Shown here: positions 25,735-39,200 of the stretch, in pieces
Position numbering within the stretch: position 1 is the first letter of the stretch
Layout of the letters: each line of letters begins with the position of its first letter
Assembly: GCA_025331565.1 (NCBI GenBank)
Contig: JAFREQ010000078.1
Span: 1,302,001 to 1,366,000, forward strand
Origin: Holacanthus passer
Taxonomy: Eukaryota; Chordata; Actinopteri; Pomacanthidae
DNA length: 64,000 nucleotides
Direction of reading: 5' to 3'
Made by a program: the position numbers and the translations under genes
The notes under the pieces: model-generated
Told to the model about the DNA's origin: nothing
Seen by the model: only the letters and a program-made list of their open reading frames with translations
The model's database searches: none

Positions 25735-25745
<11 letters not shown>
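25259..25745 (-). promoter_or_regulatory. CpG-rich promoter and first exon of slc25a24
   Basis: CpG and GC density is high compared with the AT-rich flanks. On the minus strand a TTTAAAAT word (about 25547-25554) lies some 110 bases before the ATG and may act as a TATA-like element. The island ends at a (CA)n run. Confidence 0.5.
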
Positions 25746-25767
<22 letters not shown>

Positions 25768-25770
25768 AGA
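25744..25770. repeat. (CA)n microsatellite at the edge of the slc25a24 CpG island
   Basis: CGCGCGCG followed by about 12 CA units. Alternating purine-pyrimidine DNA of this kind can adopt the Z form. Confidence 0.85.
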
Positions 25771-27100
25771 GACACACCCTTCAACAGAAGCAACAACACT
25801 GAGCCCATATATGATTACTTAATGTGTGTTTGTCCATATATGAGCTGCTTTTTCCTTCACTTTCCTCCAAATGCTTTCCTTCCTTGTGCAGTTTATCCAA
25901 CTTTTAGTCTCTGCTCTTGCAAACTTAGTTGTGTTTTGTTGTGATTTTGTGGTGTAACTCCCCCCATAAATGCAGACATATACTTGCAGATTCATACACA
26001 GAGTGCTGTTATAGTCTGTGGAACCACAGTGGGCTTCATCATGTGCAGTCTGTTTCAGTACAGTGAGTCACAGTCTAACCACAGGAATCTGGCGGCTGGT
26101 GCAGGCAGAACATGTCCTCAGAAGTTTTTAATGAAGGCAACATTGCTCTGAAGAGAGATTAGTGTGCAGAGAGTGCACACTCAGTGAACTGACCTCTTAA
26201 ATTCTGTTGTTCTCATGTTGTGCACCAGAGAACCTTATGGAATTAATGAGCGATCCCAACGTGTCCAAAAATGCCAAAAATGTCCAGGTGAAGTTTTGAG
26301 AAAATGATTTAATATCATACTATATCACTGTTTATACTTCCTGTGCAGAATTATGCCATTTTATTCACATGTTGAATATTTGGAACAAATAAATAAATTA
26401 AAAAAATGTGATGGTGTTTTCTTTCTAAGCAAAAATAAAGAGGAAAAGAAACTGAATACAATACGAGTGTGGTAGCAGTGCTCAAATTGCACCACAAGGT
26501 GGCGACAATTGTTACATAATAGCAGCTGGCTTCACTTTGTTGTTGTCATCTGTCCAATCAGAGGTGCTGTTGTCCTGATTGACCGCCAGGAGGCGACGCA
26601 GAGAGGAGGCGGGCTTCTTACAACTCCCATCAAGCTAAGAAATATCATGACTATACATCCGTTTAATTCATGGTTACTTCAAAATAAAAGAGACTGCTCA
26701 GCCAAAACGTAATAATTCTGCCAGAGACTTCAGATTTTAGCGAAACTTCTGACGTAACATTATCCACCTCTGGAGACAATCTATGTTTTGTAGTTGCAGG
26801 TTTCAAGTTTGCCTTGATATATTGTTTATAACAATAAACATAGAATGAGAAAATATGGGTTTACGATGGAGATGAATCAAGTCCTGCAAATTAAGTACTA
26901 AAACATAATATATTTCTGCATTTGCAGTATTAATACACTAGAAGGAAAGCTTTTTCTCCTTATATTTCCTTTATCGAGGCAAAAAACACTTTATCCAGAT
27001 CTCATGCAGTATATTCCCAAAGGAAGCCATTACTGATTAAAGGGTTACAAACTTTTATTTTTGAAATTAGATAACAGGAAGTAGCGCTCCGTGATCGCTC
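25771..27100. other. Divergent intergenic region between slc25a24 and fam102b
   Basis: No gene is recognised in this 1.3 kb. It must hold the upstream control regions of both genes. The strongest single motif is CCACAAGGTGGCGAC at 26492-26506, a close match to the CTCF core. AATAAA-rich words near 26390 are not associated with any recognised gene. Confidence 0.55.
26492..26506 (+). promoter_or_regulatory. CTCF-like site between divergent promoters
   Basis: CCACAAGGTGGCGAC fits the vertebrate CTCF core CCANNAGRKGGCR at nearly every position. It lies about 1.05 kb from the slc25a24 ATG and 0.75 kb from the fam102b ATG. Confidence 0.45.
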
Positions 27101-27250
27101 CAGTTGTTTGGTGCCTGCAGCAGCTTGCTCATCCTCCCACAACACAACACAACACTGGGTCTGAATCTGTCCTACAAGACAACACATCGGGGCTGTAATG
27201 TCAGCGACGGGCGAGATCAGAGCATCTTCTCCACAGTACTGAAGCTGTTT

Positions 27251-30200
27251 ATGGATTTAATGATGATGAAAAAGAAGAAGTTCAAGTTCAAGGTGGATTT
27301 TGAGCTGGACGAGCTGTCCTCGGTCCCCTTTGTCAACGGTGTCCTCTTCTGTAAAGTGAGGCTGCTGGACGGCGGCTTCTCCGAGGAGTCTTCTCGGTGA
27401 GGAGGTTTGATTTTAATCTAGTGGGAAAAACACAGACTGGACCTGCTGTCTTTAGCTTACAGGTTGAACTAGCTCAGGATTGTTCGCCTACAATGATCAG
27501 CTACTAGCTAACCAGCTAACAGGCTAACGATACAAACTAGCTAACGCCAGTCACTCTGACACTGTTACGATATTGTGGTTGGTTAAGTTCAACGTTTTCT
27601 TTCACTCAAATCTATTTTATGATCGTCAGAACTGAAGCCCAGTCGTTAGCATCGACTGGAGAAAACTAACATTAGCATATGTGACAGTTATTGCTCTGTA
27701 ATATCCGTTAATGAGTTGATGTGGTTGCATGTCACAAGCTAACTCCCTGGCTGCTTGTTGAATTGATTTCTCAGCTGACTTGTCTCATAACTGCCACAAA
27801 GCTAAAACACTCTGTCTGTTAGTGCTTAATCAATAGAGTCACTTATGTCCTGGGTTGTCTCTGGTCTCTGTTTGCTCATAAAGTTATCATTGAAGTGGGT
27901 GGAAGGTGTCTTGCATAGTCAGTCTGTAATTGATTATATCTGATCAGACAAATGCAAGGACAGTGCAAACCTCCAAAAGTCACATGCAATGCTGTCCCAA
28001 TTTCAGTTTCATGGTTGGCAATATTGTCCTGTGTAAATGAATGGGAGGGCTGTCATGACTGTCTCCCACTAGGTCACCTGAAACTGTAATCTTGTAGCCT
28101 CCACTATTAGGAAACTGAAATGGTGAACATCAAAGGAAACGACCCAATATCCATATTTTCAGAGTCAACTCACATCATCTTTTATTGCTGTCAAGTTGAG
28201 ACAAGCAGAGGCAGTCATCTCCTCTGAAACCTGTTCTGGCTTTTACTCATAAGTTACAGTCAAAGTGGCTTTTATCATGTGTGGCCTTATAGATTATGAA
28301 GGGGGAAAAGAAGCATTAGGGCTGCAAGTGACAGTTATTTTCATTATTGACTAATGTTCAGATTATTATCTTAAGTAATTGTGTAATTATTTGATCTATA
28401 AAATGTCAGAAAATTGTGAAAAATGCCCATTACAATTTTCTAAAGCCCAATGTGATGTCTTCATATTGCTTTTTTGGTCCAAACCTAAGATATATAATCT
28501 ACTGTTGCATAAAGACAAAGAAAATGGCAAATTCTTGAGAAGCTGGAAGAAGGAAATATTTGACTTTTTTTGCTTGAAAATGCTTATTTGATTATCAACA
28601 TAGTTTGTGGTTCATTCTCTTTCGATCAACTAATAATTGCAGCTTTGGTCCAAAACCCAAAGGTATTCAATTTCTTTCTTAAATATTCACATTTGGAAAG
28701 AGAGCTGAAGCTGAAGCCAGTGCATATTTACTTTAAAAAATGACTTTAAGAATGAATTGATGAGTAGATTAATTTCTGTCGATAGACAAACTGATTAATT
28801 AGATAATGACAGTGTTAATCAGATGACAAAAACATGGTACTTTACAGAATATGGTTTGTGTTTACACTGATGTGGCTGCTGGAAATAGAAGATGGGATAC
28901 CAAATAATTGGCCATGAAAGGATATCACTTTATACCCATTATGCGGCCCACAGCAATATCATGATAACACTATGATTGCTGTCAAACTGAGACAAGCAAA
29001 GACAGTCATCTGCTGCGTAACTTGTTGGCTTTTTGCTCATAAATTTGACTGGCCTCTAACATCGGACTAACGGAAAAGCTTTTGTTTTGGAGTGAGGCTG
29101 TGGAGATTAGATGGCTTCACCCTGTTACGTAACAAGCCCTCTGTTTGCTCTACAGTAAGTAGCTCCTCTAAAATGGCTAAATAGAAAGGCCCGGTCTGTT
29201 GGATTTCAGGATGCTTCAAAGGTCATTTTAATATAGCAACAATAGTTTTCACACGAGAGCAGCAAACCATAAACCAGACAATGAGGTTCATATGGTTGAG
29301 ATTCTAATTAAAACATGCTGTTCTGGCTCTGAAATGTTTTAGCTGGGTGAATTCATAGTAGATCTGAGTGTTGTTTCATGAGGTTTTTCTGCAGCAGTTT
29401 GATTTGTTCGATCCACCAAACTATATTTCCTCTGACACTATTGAGTCATCCCATCTGTGAGTGCAAGGGAAGTGACGGCTGTTGTTTTATGAGCCTTTCT
29501 TTTCCTTTGGTGTGGTTTGTCGTCAGGACTGCACCACTGTTTCTGCCCCAAACAAGTTTTTTGTTATCGTACCTTTTTGATAGTATAACATTTTTCCTTA
29601 CAAATTCAGACTTCATCCTTTAATTGCTGCTGGAAATAGGAAACCCCTGCATCAAATTCATGTCTGAAAGATTTGTTTTCTGCCTAACAGTGTGTTCGTG
29701 ATTGAGTTTACGCCTGAAGTCTGACCGCAGCTGCCTTTAAAAGGAGAGCAGCTGTAGTTTAACAAGATATCTGACCCATGTAAAGAGATGAGCGAGACGA
29801 CCTCCGCATGTGCTTAAAAGCAGACCTGCTCTTACTCATTAACAGTGTTTTGCTTCGCTGAGAAGTGCTGTGATTTACAGTATGTGGAACAGAGCGAGAA
29901 TTCCCAAAGCTGGCTGGGAGTTTCCTCTCCGAATCCAAGAGTTCACTTTCGGAAACTGATCAACCTCAGGATTAAGTCGGCGTTTGTGAAACATTGGTCA
30001 CACATCTGCTGCTTTTTAGTTATAGTGAGGCAGGGTTACGGAGCACAACGCAGGCCTGTATATTCAATCAGTCTTAACCGTCTTAACAGGGATCTGCACA
30101 CCCTGTTAATGGTTTAAGTCTTATGTCATCAATGCACGTTGCACTACAGCATTTCCTGTGTCTACCCTCAGTCTTTGTCTCAGTGTTGCAGATGCAGGCT

Positions 30201-33200
30201 CTTGTCAATTTGTGACTTGTTGCATCGCTGTAATACGTACTGTATGATAGAGAAAAACCATCAGCTGGGCTTGTATTGAAATCCAGCACAGTCGATGAAA
30301 ATGAATGGCATGTGGGATGTCTTGACAGAAGGGAGTTGGTTAGGTGAGTGGGAGAGCAGAGGATGCCAGTGAAAGAGAGGCCATCTGGGGTATCGTAATG
30401 CTGCCCACGCACACACGCTTTTCTCTTTCACTTTATTTCATCCTTTCACTGAGAGCAGGCTATACCTCACTCTCATTTTAACGTCTAGCTTTTGGCCGAG
30501 GATGTGTATGCATGTCTCTCTCTCCGTTACGCTCATGCCAAAATGAGCCACCGTAATCTTTGGATTCAGCCATCAAATGAATCAGTAGGTGAAAACAGGG
30601 CTCTAATTAATTAGCTGGTTTATTGAGTGGCCAGAAAAATCTGAGGCCAAGCACATAAGCTTCTATTGGCAACTCGAATCAGTAGCCTTAAGCGGGGAAG
30701 AGAGTGAGTGTTGTTAATCCAGTAGTCATTCAACCTAAGTGGTTTTCATTGTTATGTAATAGCGATATTAAAATTAATGAAATGCTCGTGCTCCCACAGA
30801 TTAGGGATATGATCAGGGCCACAAAAACAGATGACAAAGCAGGAAATCTACAGTATTTGTTCAAATAACTCTGTACTAAAAACAAGTCATATTTGTGAAA
30901 AATAATTTTTTGCTGAACGCAGTCAGTACAGTTATGAATAATGCTGCATGAGTGGGGTTGGGTGTTGCTTGAATTTTTTTTAAATAACTTGCTTTTGAGA
31001 ATATAGACATTTCTTTCCAAATAATTTTTCCAAAGAAGCCAAGGTTGTCAAATGTTAAATATGGCGCTGAAGCAATTGTACTCCTCAATACAAGACAGTA
31101 ACTTTTTTTTATTTTAAAACTGGGACTACTTGATCAAAGTGTAAGTAAACAGACTATGAAACTGCTCAGATATTTGATGCCAGGTTTTGATATTTGACAG
31201 TTTGCAATACTCTGTTCTAGGGACACAGTATTGAGGATTGATATATAAATGATTTTTAGTTTGTTTTTTCATTTTTGTGTTTTACTGGATATGATTCTGG
31301 TACCGAGCCAAACAGTTAATCAGAGGCTGTAATATGAGTTGTCTAAACCACAAAAGGAAATGAAAGAGCTCTTCCGCTGAGCTGGGATAGGCTCAAATGT
31401 TTGAGCTACATCAGGAATGAAATCTCAAATCCTGCAAGTCTTTGCACTGATCTCTACTCAGTTAAGTCTGAAAGCATTATCTGAAACTTTCTAACATCCA
31501 GTTGTACATTGACCTTTGAGACCCCAACATGCAGCCCGCGCACAACAAATACATGATGTATCTGACCTGACAGAGTGCTTTAAGATGGTCTAAGTCTTTG
31601 TGGTTACCTTTCAGGGAGCCAGTGCAGGCCAACTGTGTTCGATGGAGGAAACGCTTGTCTTTCCCCTGCAAGATGAGTGCCAACGCAGGAACAGGTGTAT
31701 TGGATCCCTGTGTGTGTCGGGTGTCTGTCAGAAAGGTATAGTATGTGGCTACTGAGCTCCAGATTTAAGACTTCAGATATAGATGCACTGTGTTATTGAT
31801 CTATTATCTGATGTTTTGCATATGAACATACAAGGTTCAGATGAGGATTTTATGCAAAAATCAAGGCACTTGGTCTTGTCATTGTAAAAACAAGGCTGCA
31901 ATAAAGGGAAGAGTTTCATCCTTGCTAACAGAATTTTGCTGTACCTGGGTACAGCAAAATTCTAATATTGGTTACGTAGACTTTTATGTGGCAAATTGAA
32001 ACTTGAGAGTGAAATGTGAACTCTGAAACAGCAGCCAGCAAGCACAGCGTTCTGAGGAAATCAGACTCATCACTGTGAAACCTTTTGCAACCCATCCTTT
32101 AACATGAGTGTGCTCTGTGCTCTAGTTGCTTAATCATAAGCTATAAAGGATAAAAACAGCAGTAAAAACAAGGAAATGAACAACACTGATTAAGCCCTCC
32201 TGGTGAAATGCACCTTTTGTATCCACATTGTGTCTGCAAGCTATTTCTCGTGTGTCCTGCCCTTTTTGTTTCAGGACACCAAGCATGTCAAGTACCCAGA
32301 AGAACCTTTGTTATTTTGCCCTCACTGGTGGCTCCTTTTCCCAGTATTTTGTCAGTGAACTTTAACATTTCAAGCAGTTGCCTCTTGCTACCATTTGGAA
32401 GCAACAACATTCAAAATTGTCCCGTGTTAGAACATTACATTATGTAATAATTTTACTGATGGAGGATAGATGCAATTTAGGTTCAATAACCTGTATAAGG
32501 ACACTCTTCACTTTGACTTGTACAGAGCCAAAACATTTTGTTAAACTTCTTTTCCCATCCAAGTATTTTCATATAAGTCTTAAAACACATTCGATGAAAG
32601 GATGATCCCCAGTGTAATCTTTTTTTTTTTTTTAACTCAGTTGTGCTGAAATGGCACATGACTTCAAGATTTAAAACTTTTTGAGCATTGGTTTGATTTA
32701 AATGTTTATGCTTCTCTTCTCCAGGAGCTGAAAGGTGGGAAGGCATATGCAAAGGTAATTCCTTATATACTTATGTTATCCAACCCCATCCATCAACCCA
32801 TTCTCCAGTTCACCCAGATTTACAGTAATCAGCCATAGAGAGCCATGTGAGCCCATAGCAAACAGATGGCCTCCACTGCCTGCAGGTTGGCTCATTGTGT
32901 CATGTGTTCTTGCTTTCACTCTTTGAAAGTAATTATTTACTGAGCATGCTAAAGCTCTTCATATGGACTTAATAGACTAGATAAAAACGTTTTACCTCCT
33001 AAATATTAAAATTGCAGAAGAAAAAAAATGAAGTTTGAAATTTCTCTCACGCTCCGACCGCTGTCATTTTCCATCCAGATTGTCACAGTGCTGGCTGGGC
33101 AAAACGTCAGCCTCCTGAGAGAAAAACAAAGTTCACCCAGTGTCATTCTTTCTCCTTCAGCTTGGTTTTGCAGATCTGAATTTAGCAGAGTTTGCCGGCT

Positions 33201-36200
33201 CAGGGAATACAACCCGCAGATGTCTGCTGGAAGGCTACGATACCAAAAATACTCGCCAGGATAACTCCATTCTCAAGGTAACATTGACGCAGCCACACCG
33301 ATCTGATTTGACTGTTTAAAGAGAATACTTTGGTGTTTTGAATACAAGCCTGGTATTTTTGTCAGCGAGGAACCAGGCACGGAAAATCGTTTTGCATAAA
33401 TGTCTAGAATTGCTCGGTTCCCCGATAGTCCATTATATTGTACCCAGAAATAAAGCTTTGAATAAGAAGAGCGGTGTTAACTGTGGCGAATAATAGACCA
33501 ATGCAGATTCGGGCCTTACTACAGCCACAGCCTCCTTAGTTAATGACACATCTAAGAAACAATAAAAACAAAAAACATTTTGAGTTAATTAGGGACTGCA
33601 GATTGATCATGGCTTCATAAGATCAGTTGGTTAACCTACAGTTCTCCAGTAACTTTTGATTCATGTAAAGTTGGAATAGTGCAACTATGCTCGAACCAAA
33701 ACACCTTTTCTTTCTTTAAACTAAGAACTGATGCTAATGGAAACCTTGAGTACAAGACAAACCTGAATCAATTAACAACTCTTTTTTTTTTCTTTTCCTA
33801 GGTTATCATCAGTACACAACTCATGTCAGGGGATCCCTGTTTTAAAACGTAAGTATAAGTATTGTTATTCAACTTTGATATGGTGCTAAAACTGCTTTGG
33901 TCTGTGGTTCCTACTGTGTGAGATCAGTCAGGGCTGGTGTCAGCTGACTTGTAGTTCAGCCATTTAAGATTCTTATATATACAATTTCAATTGGACTGGA
34001 AATGTATTTAATTCCATCCATTTTTGGACTAAACAAGCTTGTGAATTAAACTATTGTCTTGCTTGTGCTCGAAATTGAACCTGCCCAGGTTTGGATATTT
34101 ACAGTCCCCTTGAGAAACCAACACCAAACAAGGGGCGGCTGTTGTTCGGGAGGTAGAGCCGGTGGTTCAATCCAAAAAAAGCCATATCCTCTTTATTCAA
34201 GTCTTACGATACAGAATTATGCGAGTCTTCTTAACTGTTAGCTAATCAGATTTTTACATGTCAAAAAACACTAATCCTGTAATTAATCAGTTGTCGTACT
34301 AGTTCTTCTGGTGAAATGTACTTTTTAATGAAAGTATGTCACATATATACTACATATAGAGAGAGAAATGCTGCTTTACCTGAGGGTAAAATTTGACCTA
34401 AAAATTATTCAGCAATGTGCATTTATGGCAAAAGCTCCATCTTTTTGTATTTCATCATGTATTTAAATACTTTACATACTTAAATTTTTCAGTACTGTAT
34501 ATTCACATTTAGCCTCAGTACTTTCCCTTGATTAATGTTTCAATTCTCTCTCCCCCATTTCTACCAGTTTTTTGTCTTTCTCACCTTGCTTTGTAGTTTT
34601 TTTTTTCTTTCTTAATGACTTGAATAATCGACACATTGGAATTCAAGAAAGGAGAAAAGGTCTTATTGTCTTTCCTCTGTCATCAGGCCTCCGTCCACAG
34701 CCACAGTGATTGGGATCCAGGGTGATGGAGAGAGCCTGCTGGAGGAGAGGAGGGGAGGGGACTCACAGAAAGGCTGTTCTGGTGAGACCAGTCACGCCAC
34801 ATTACACCCCTCTGCTCTGCTTAGTCATCCCATTGCCAAACATTTACCCCGTAGAGCACACAGTGTTAGGTTTGGAGTTTTGTTCCACTTTTCCATTGTT
34901 ATTTTTATCTGACAGATACTGTAACAACCTAACTGTTTTATGATCTGCTCTTCTTTGCTATTTTAAGCCCCTGCTAACACTTGGAGCATCATTTTTAAAT
35001 ATACATGGCTATGTAGATAGCAGACCTAACTAATGATGGAAACAAAATGATAGATTTAGAGAAAGTAATTTGATACCCTTAGAATCACAGAGTGGTTATA
35101 ATCCAAGTTTACTGGGCAAATTGGAAAAGCTGCAGGTGATACATACTGATGCATATTGCAGGTTGGTTGTTGAAGTCAAACCTCCAACACATTAAGACAA
35201 ACATCAATTTTACTACGCTGATCTGTCGCTCTGAAAAGCACCTGTGCGTCATGTTCTGTGATCACTGTGCGATTATTCCAACTTTATGGGAATTAATTTT
35301 TTTTGTTCCCTACATTGCTATTGAAGAGTTCATTAATTATGCTGCAGATATTGATCTGGTAGCTTGCTTGATTTGTCTTATTTGCGTGTATTAAAAAAAA
35401 AAAAGTAAAGTAAAAACTGAGCTGCTGCTGATAGAAGTCATTGTAGCATGTATGGCATTGTCTAGCCTACAATTCTGTCTGCCTAATATGTAATTAACCT
35501 ACTTAGACACTGGATTTGGCTGGCTCACCAAAATACTCCCAAACAGGGGCAGAGGCATTTCAGCTCAGCTGCCGGTTCCACCAGTAGAGTGCTACAATAC
35601 ATCACCTCAATACAGCATCTCCATGTCAGTTTTATAGAAAAGCGTCTCTATTTTTTGGCAGTATTAAAAATCATTCCTTCAAAATTTCTAAATAACCTGG
35701 TATACGTTGATACAGGCCAAGCCTACTTATACTCCATAAAACTGCTATTTATCTCCCATCCAGCACTATGGAAATATTTCTCTTGCAGCTGCCCCTTTCT
35801 GCTACATTTCACTCCCCTCTTTCACCCCTGTCTCTTGTTCTGTGTGTGTGTTCATGTGTGAACACACTGCAGTGTTGAAGGCTTGTTCCTCCCGGAAGCT
35901 TCAGAGTGTAGCGCAGCTCTTTCATGTATAATTTAAACCAGTTCTCTTTTAGATTAGCCACAATCTGCTCTGACCCTGTAGGCTCTTACATGGTTAAAAA
36001 TAGGACGGTGTGCAAGTCTGTGTAGGGGGGGTTGTGTGTTTGCACGTGCACGCCATGTGTGTATTTGTCTGCTGAAGACGATGCTCTTTCCCATCAGCAT
36101 CAGCATGTCTTGGCTGTGCAAGTTTGCAGTGTATTTGCAGGTGTGTTTCATGTGTTTGAGTAGCATCAGTTCAGTTGAGAGGTTTGGTAAATTGAGCAAT

Positions 36201-39200
36201 TGTGGGTTATTTTTTTGTAGATGGATTTTTGCTATAATATATTCATGTATGCTTGACTGCCAAGAGAAGTTGGAGTGAGACAGACAATCTACTGAGGTAC
36301 AGTTAACCCTTGGAAGCATAGGTCGCTGGAACCTACAGGCTTCCATAAGTGACCTGTATTAGAATGAGATTTTATTCATAAATATAGGGTATCTTAATTT
36401 TTGCATACAAAAATGCATTTCAGACAACCTGCTTCTAGTTGTGATCATTGCACACTGGTTTATTTACAAAAAAAATTAACTATTGTGTCCCATGGTTGAA
36501 TACCCAAAGGTAAAAAGGAAGAACACACAGATCTTCAGGACAAAGTGGACTAATCTCAATTTAACCAATTTACTCTGGCCATGTCAACAAACATGCTAAT
36601 CAGTGCATAGAGCATGTCAAAATCAGGTTAAGCATTTCAAGTTTATTGGGCAGCAGGTTCTGGAGGTCTCTTTGAGAGAGTTACTTCAAGATTGAAGTTA
36701 AGCTTAATTGGAATGTAAGTATATGAGCTTTTCCTATTAAACAATTCATAAATTACTCACAACATCTGTAATCTACATGCTTGAACAAACAAAGAGAGCA
36801 CTCAGACAACAAATCTCAGAACATAAAACAGCCATTTGCACAGGGAACATGGAATAAGCCACAGCCAAGCACTATCATGAAGCCATCCATCCACTCTGCA
36901 CTTTATTGGACTTGAGCAAGTAACTCCTCCAGCCAGAGGGGACAATCTACCAAAAGTACTCTCTCTGTCAGAGATGTTCAGAGAGGAGTGTCAAGATATG
37001 GAAATATTGTATATCGCATCTGTAAACTTAGATGTTAAATTGTATGGGATGCACTATTTCAGTTTCAAGTTTAAAAAAAATGTTGATGGACCATAGGAAG
37101 TTAATTACCATGTGACCCTTTAAGCCAATCACCTGCCAACTCCAAATTGGTGAAACTGAGATTAGTGAGCTTTGTGCTACCTTTTAACCTTTGAGTATTC
37201 AATGTTGGAACTACATGACTTTGGTTTAGCACCACAAACAAAATACTGGGAAGGTGCCTCCTTTCAAAGATCTAAGCTATTGTATATTTTACACACTTTA
37301 TGGTCAGTTTTATTTTGGTAGATGTGACCTTTTATTTTCACTTGGGGGATATCAAAAACAGAATTTTGAGGAATACCTAGAATATGACATGCCAAAATAT
37401 TTACTGTACGCTACCAAAACATTAGGATAAAGTAGTTATGAGGTCTTATTTGACCCACCTAGGCATCTCGGGGTTAATATCTTTTGTCTGTTTTCCGTTG
37501 CTGAGGCAGAGGCCTTTACTTCCTTTCCTGCAAACATATCAGCTCTTTTGCTTCCGGCAGCTCAACCTTTTGCCAGTTAAGCTTTTTGACATTAAAATTG
37601 TGTGCATGTTGCTGCATGTGTATTGCAGATTATTTCCTTCAGTTGCAGAGCCCCCTGAGATGTGATACTGTTGTTATTGCGGGCACAATATTGAAATAGT
37701 ATCGAATAAGCCAGTCTTCTGAATGTGTTTGTTTTTGTTTTTCATTATTATTTTTGCCACAACCCAAGCAGAGCTACTGCTGTGTCCAGATACTTTCCAA
37801 CTGTGGTCACTCGCTCATTAGCTCAGGGATGCTGAACTAAACAGTATGTGGGAGGCAAGTGCTTTATAGTGCTTTCATGTATATTTAATTTGCAAAGAAG
37901 AGAACACTATGTTGACGCATATAGTTAACCATTTACAAAAGGAACACGTAGTGCTTTGTTTTTCAGGATTTTACTGTTGCCGTTTTCATTTTGGTTGAGT
38001 ACAATCAACCTTGAATCTCTCACTTTAGACACATATTGAATCACTTTGCTCAGCTATTCATGCTTTCATTCACAAAAACACAGTCTATGACACACATAAA
38101 TCTGGTGGATTGAGCTGAGAATGAGCAGCGGTACACAGCGTGGGCCTAGACAGGTTTTGAGCTTGTTTGCCACCTGTTTTTTTTCTGTATTTGAACAGGC
38201 ATAGGAAAAGCTGTACAAAAAGATGTAGGGCTCTTACTGAAATTCCAACAGTTTTTGCAAATAGCACAGACACTTGTAGAGCTTTCAGGCCTCCGTCATC
38301 ACCCGTCTGTCTTTTCTTGTGTTCTTTCTAATCTAGCAGAGAGTCGAGAGGGGAAGTGTCCTGTTGTTTCTGATGAGCTCGGGGGCTGCGGTCACTCGCG
38401 AACATCCAGCTACGCCAGCCAACAGTCCAAACTCTCAGGTAGGGGTACCCCACATTTAAAAGATGTAGGTTTTTTTCTGATTCACAGAAAAACAGAAAAC
38501 TAGTTGTTACCAGCCTCATCTACATTGCTCTCCTGAAATGATATTACTGTAGAAAAATGTGTGTAAGGTCAAACTGAGAAAAGCTTTTGACTAAGGAGAA
38601 GCGAAGTGATAAAATTATTTCCAATGACACTGCACCGGAGCAGTTCAAAACTGAGGCTCGAGTTTCCATTACAGGCAGATCAGATGACTGTAATAAAAGA
38701 TCAGAGGAAGTAGAGAGGTGCACTGAGAACCTCTCTAATGACCCTCTAATTTTGAAGTTGGAAATGTATTTCCTGTCACACATAACTCTTGATAGATTTA
38801 TTTGAACCTTGCATTCGTGTGGGGAAGTGTGCTCTTCTTTGGCTATACTGAACAGATCCCCCGAGATGTGTGTGATTGCGTGAAATGGCTTCCCGCAGAC
38901 ATGAGTGCGTGGGTGTCACTGAACCGCTAAATCTTTTAACACACTGCAAGTTGCAAATCTGCTCGACAGCACAGCAACATGGGATTTGCCAGAAAAAGAA
39001 AACTAATACTGTATATTAACTTTAATATTCATCGATTTATAAATGAATGTATTAATTCTGATGTTAGGCAGTAAATCTGTGTCTTCTAGTAAAGCAGTTA
39101 TTGGACTCTTATGTGCATGTATCAAATCGACCATCTGTCATTAATTTTTAAATGCAGAATAGCCCACTGGTGCTATCACAACACAACTGTGTGCTATTAT

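Noticed and set aside
30083..30412. 109-codon minus-strand frame in fam102b intron 1
   Set aside because: No motif, no splice partners and no similarity recognised; compatible with chance.
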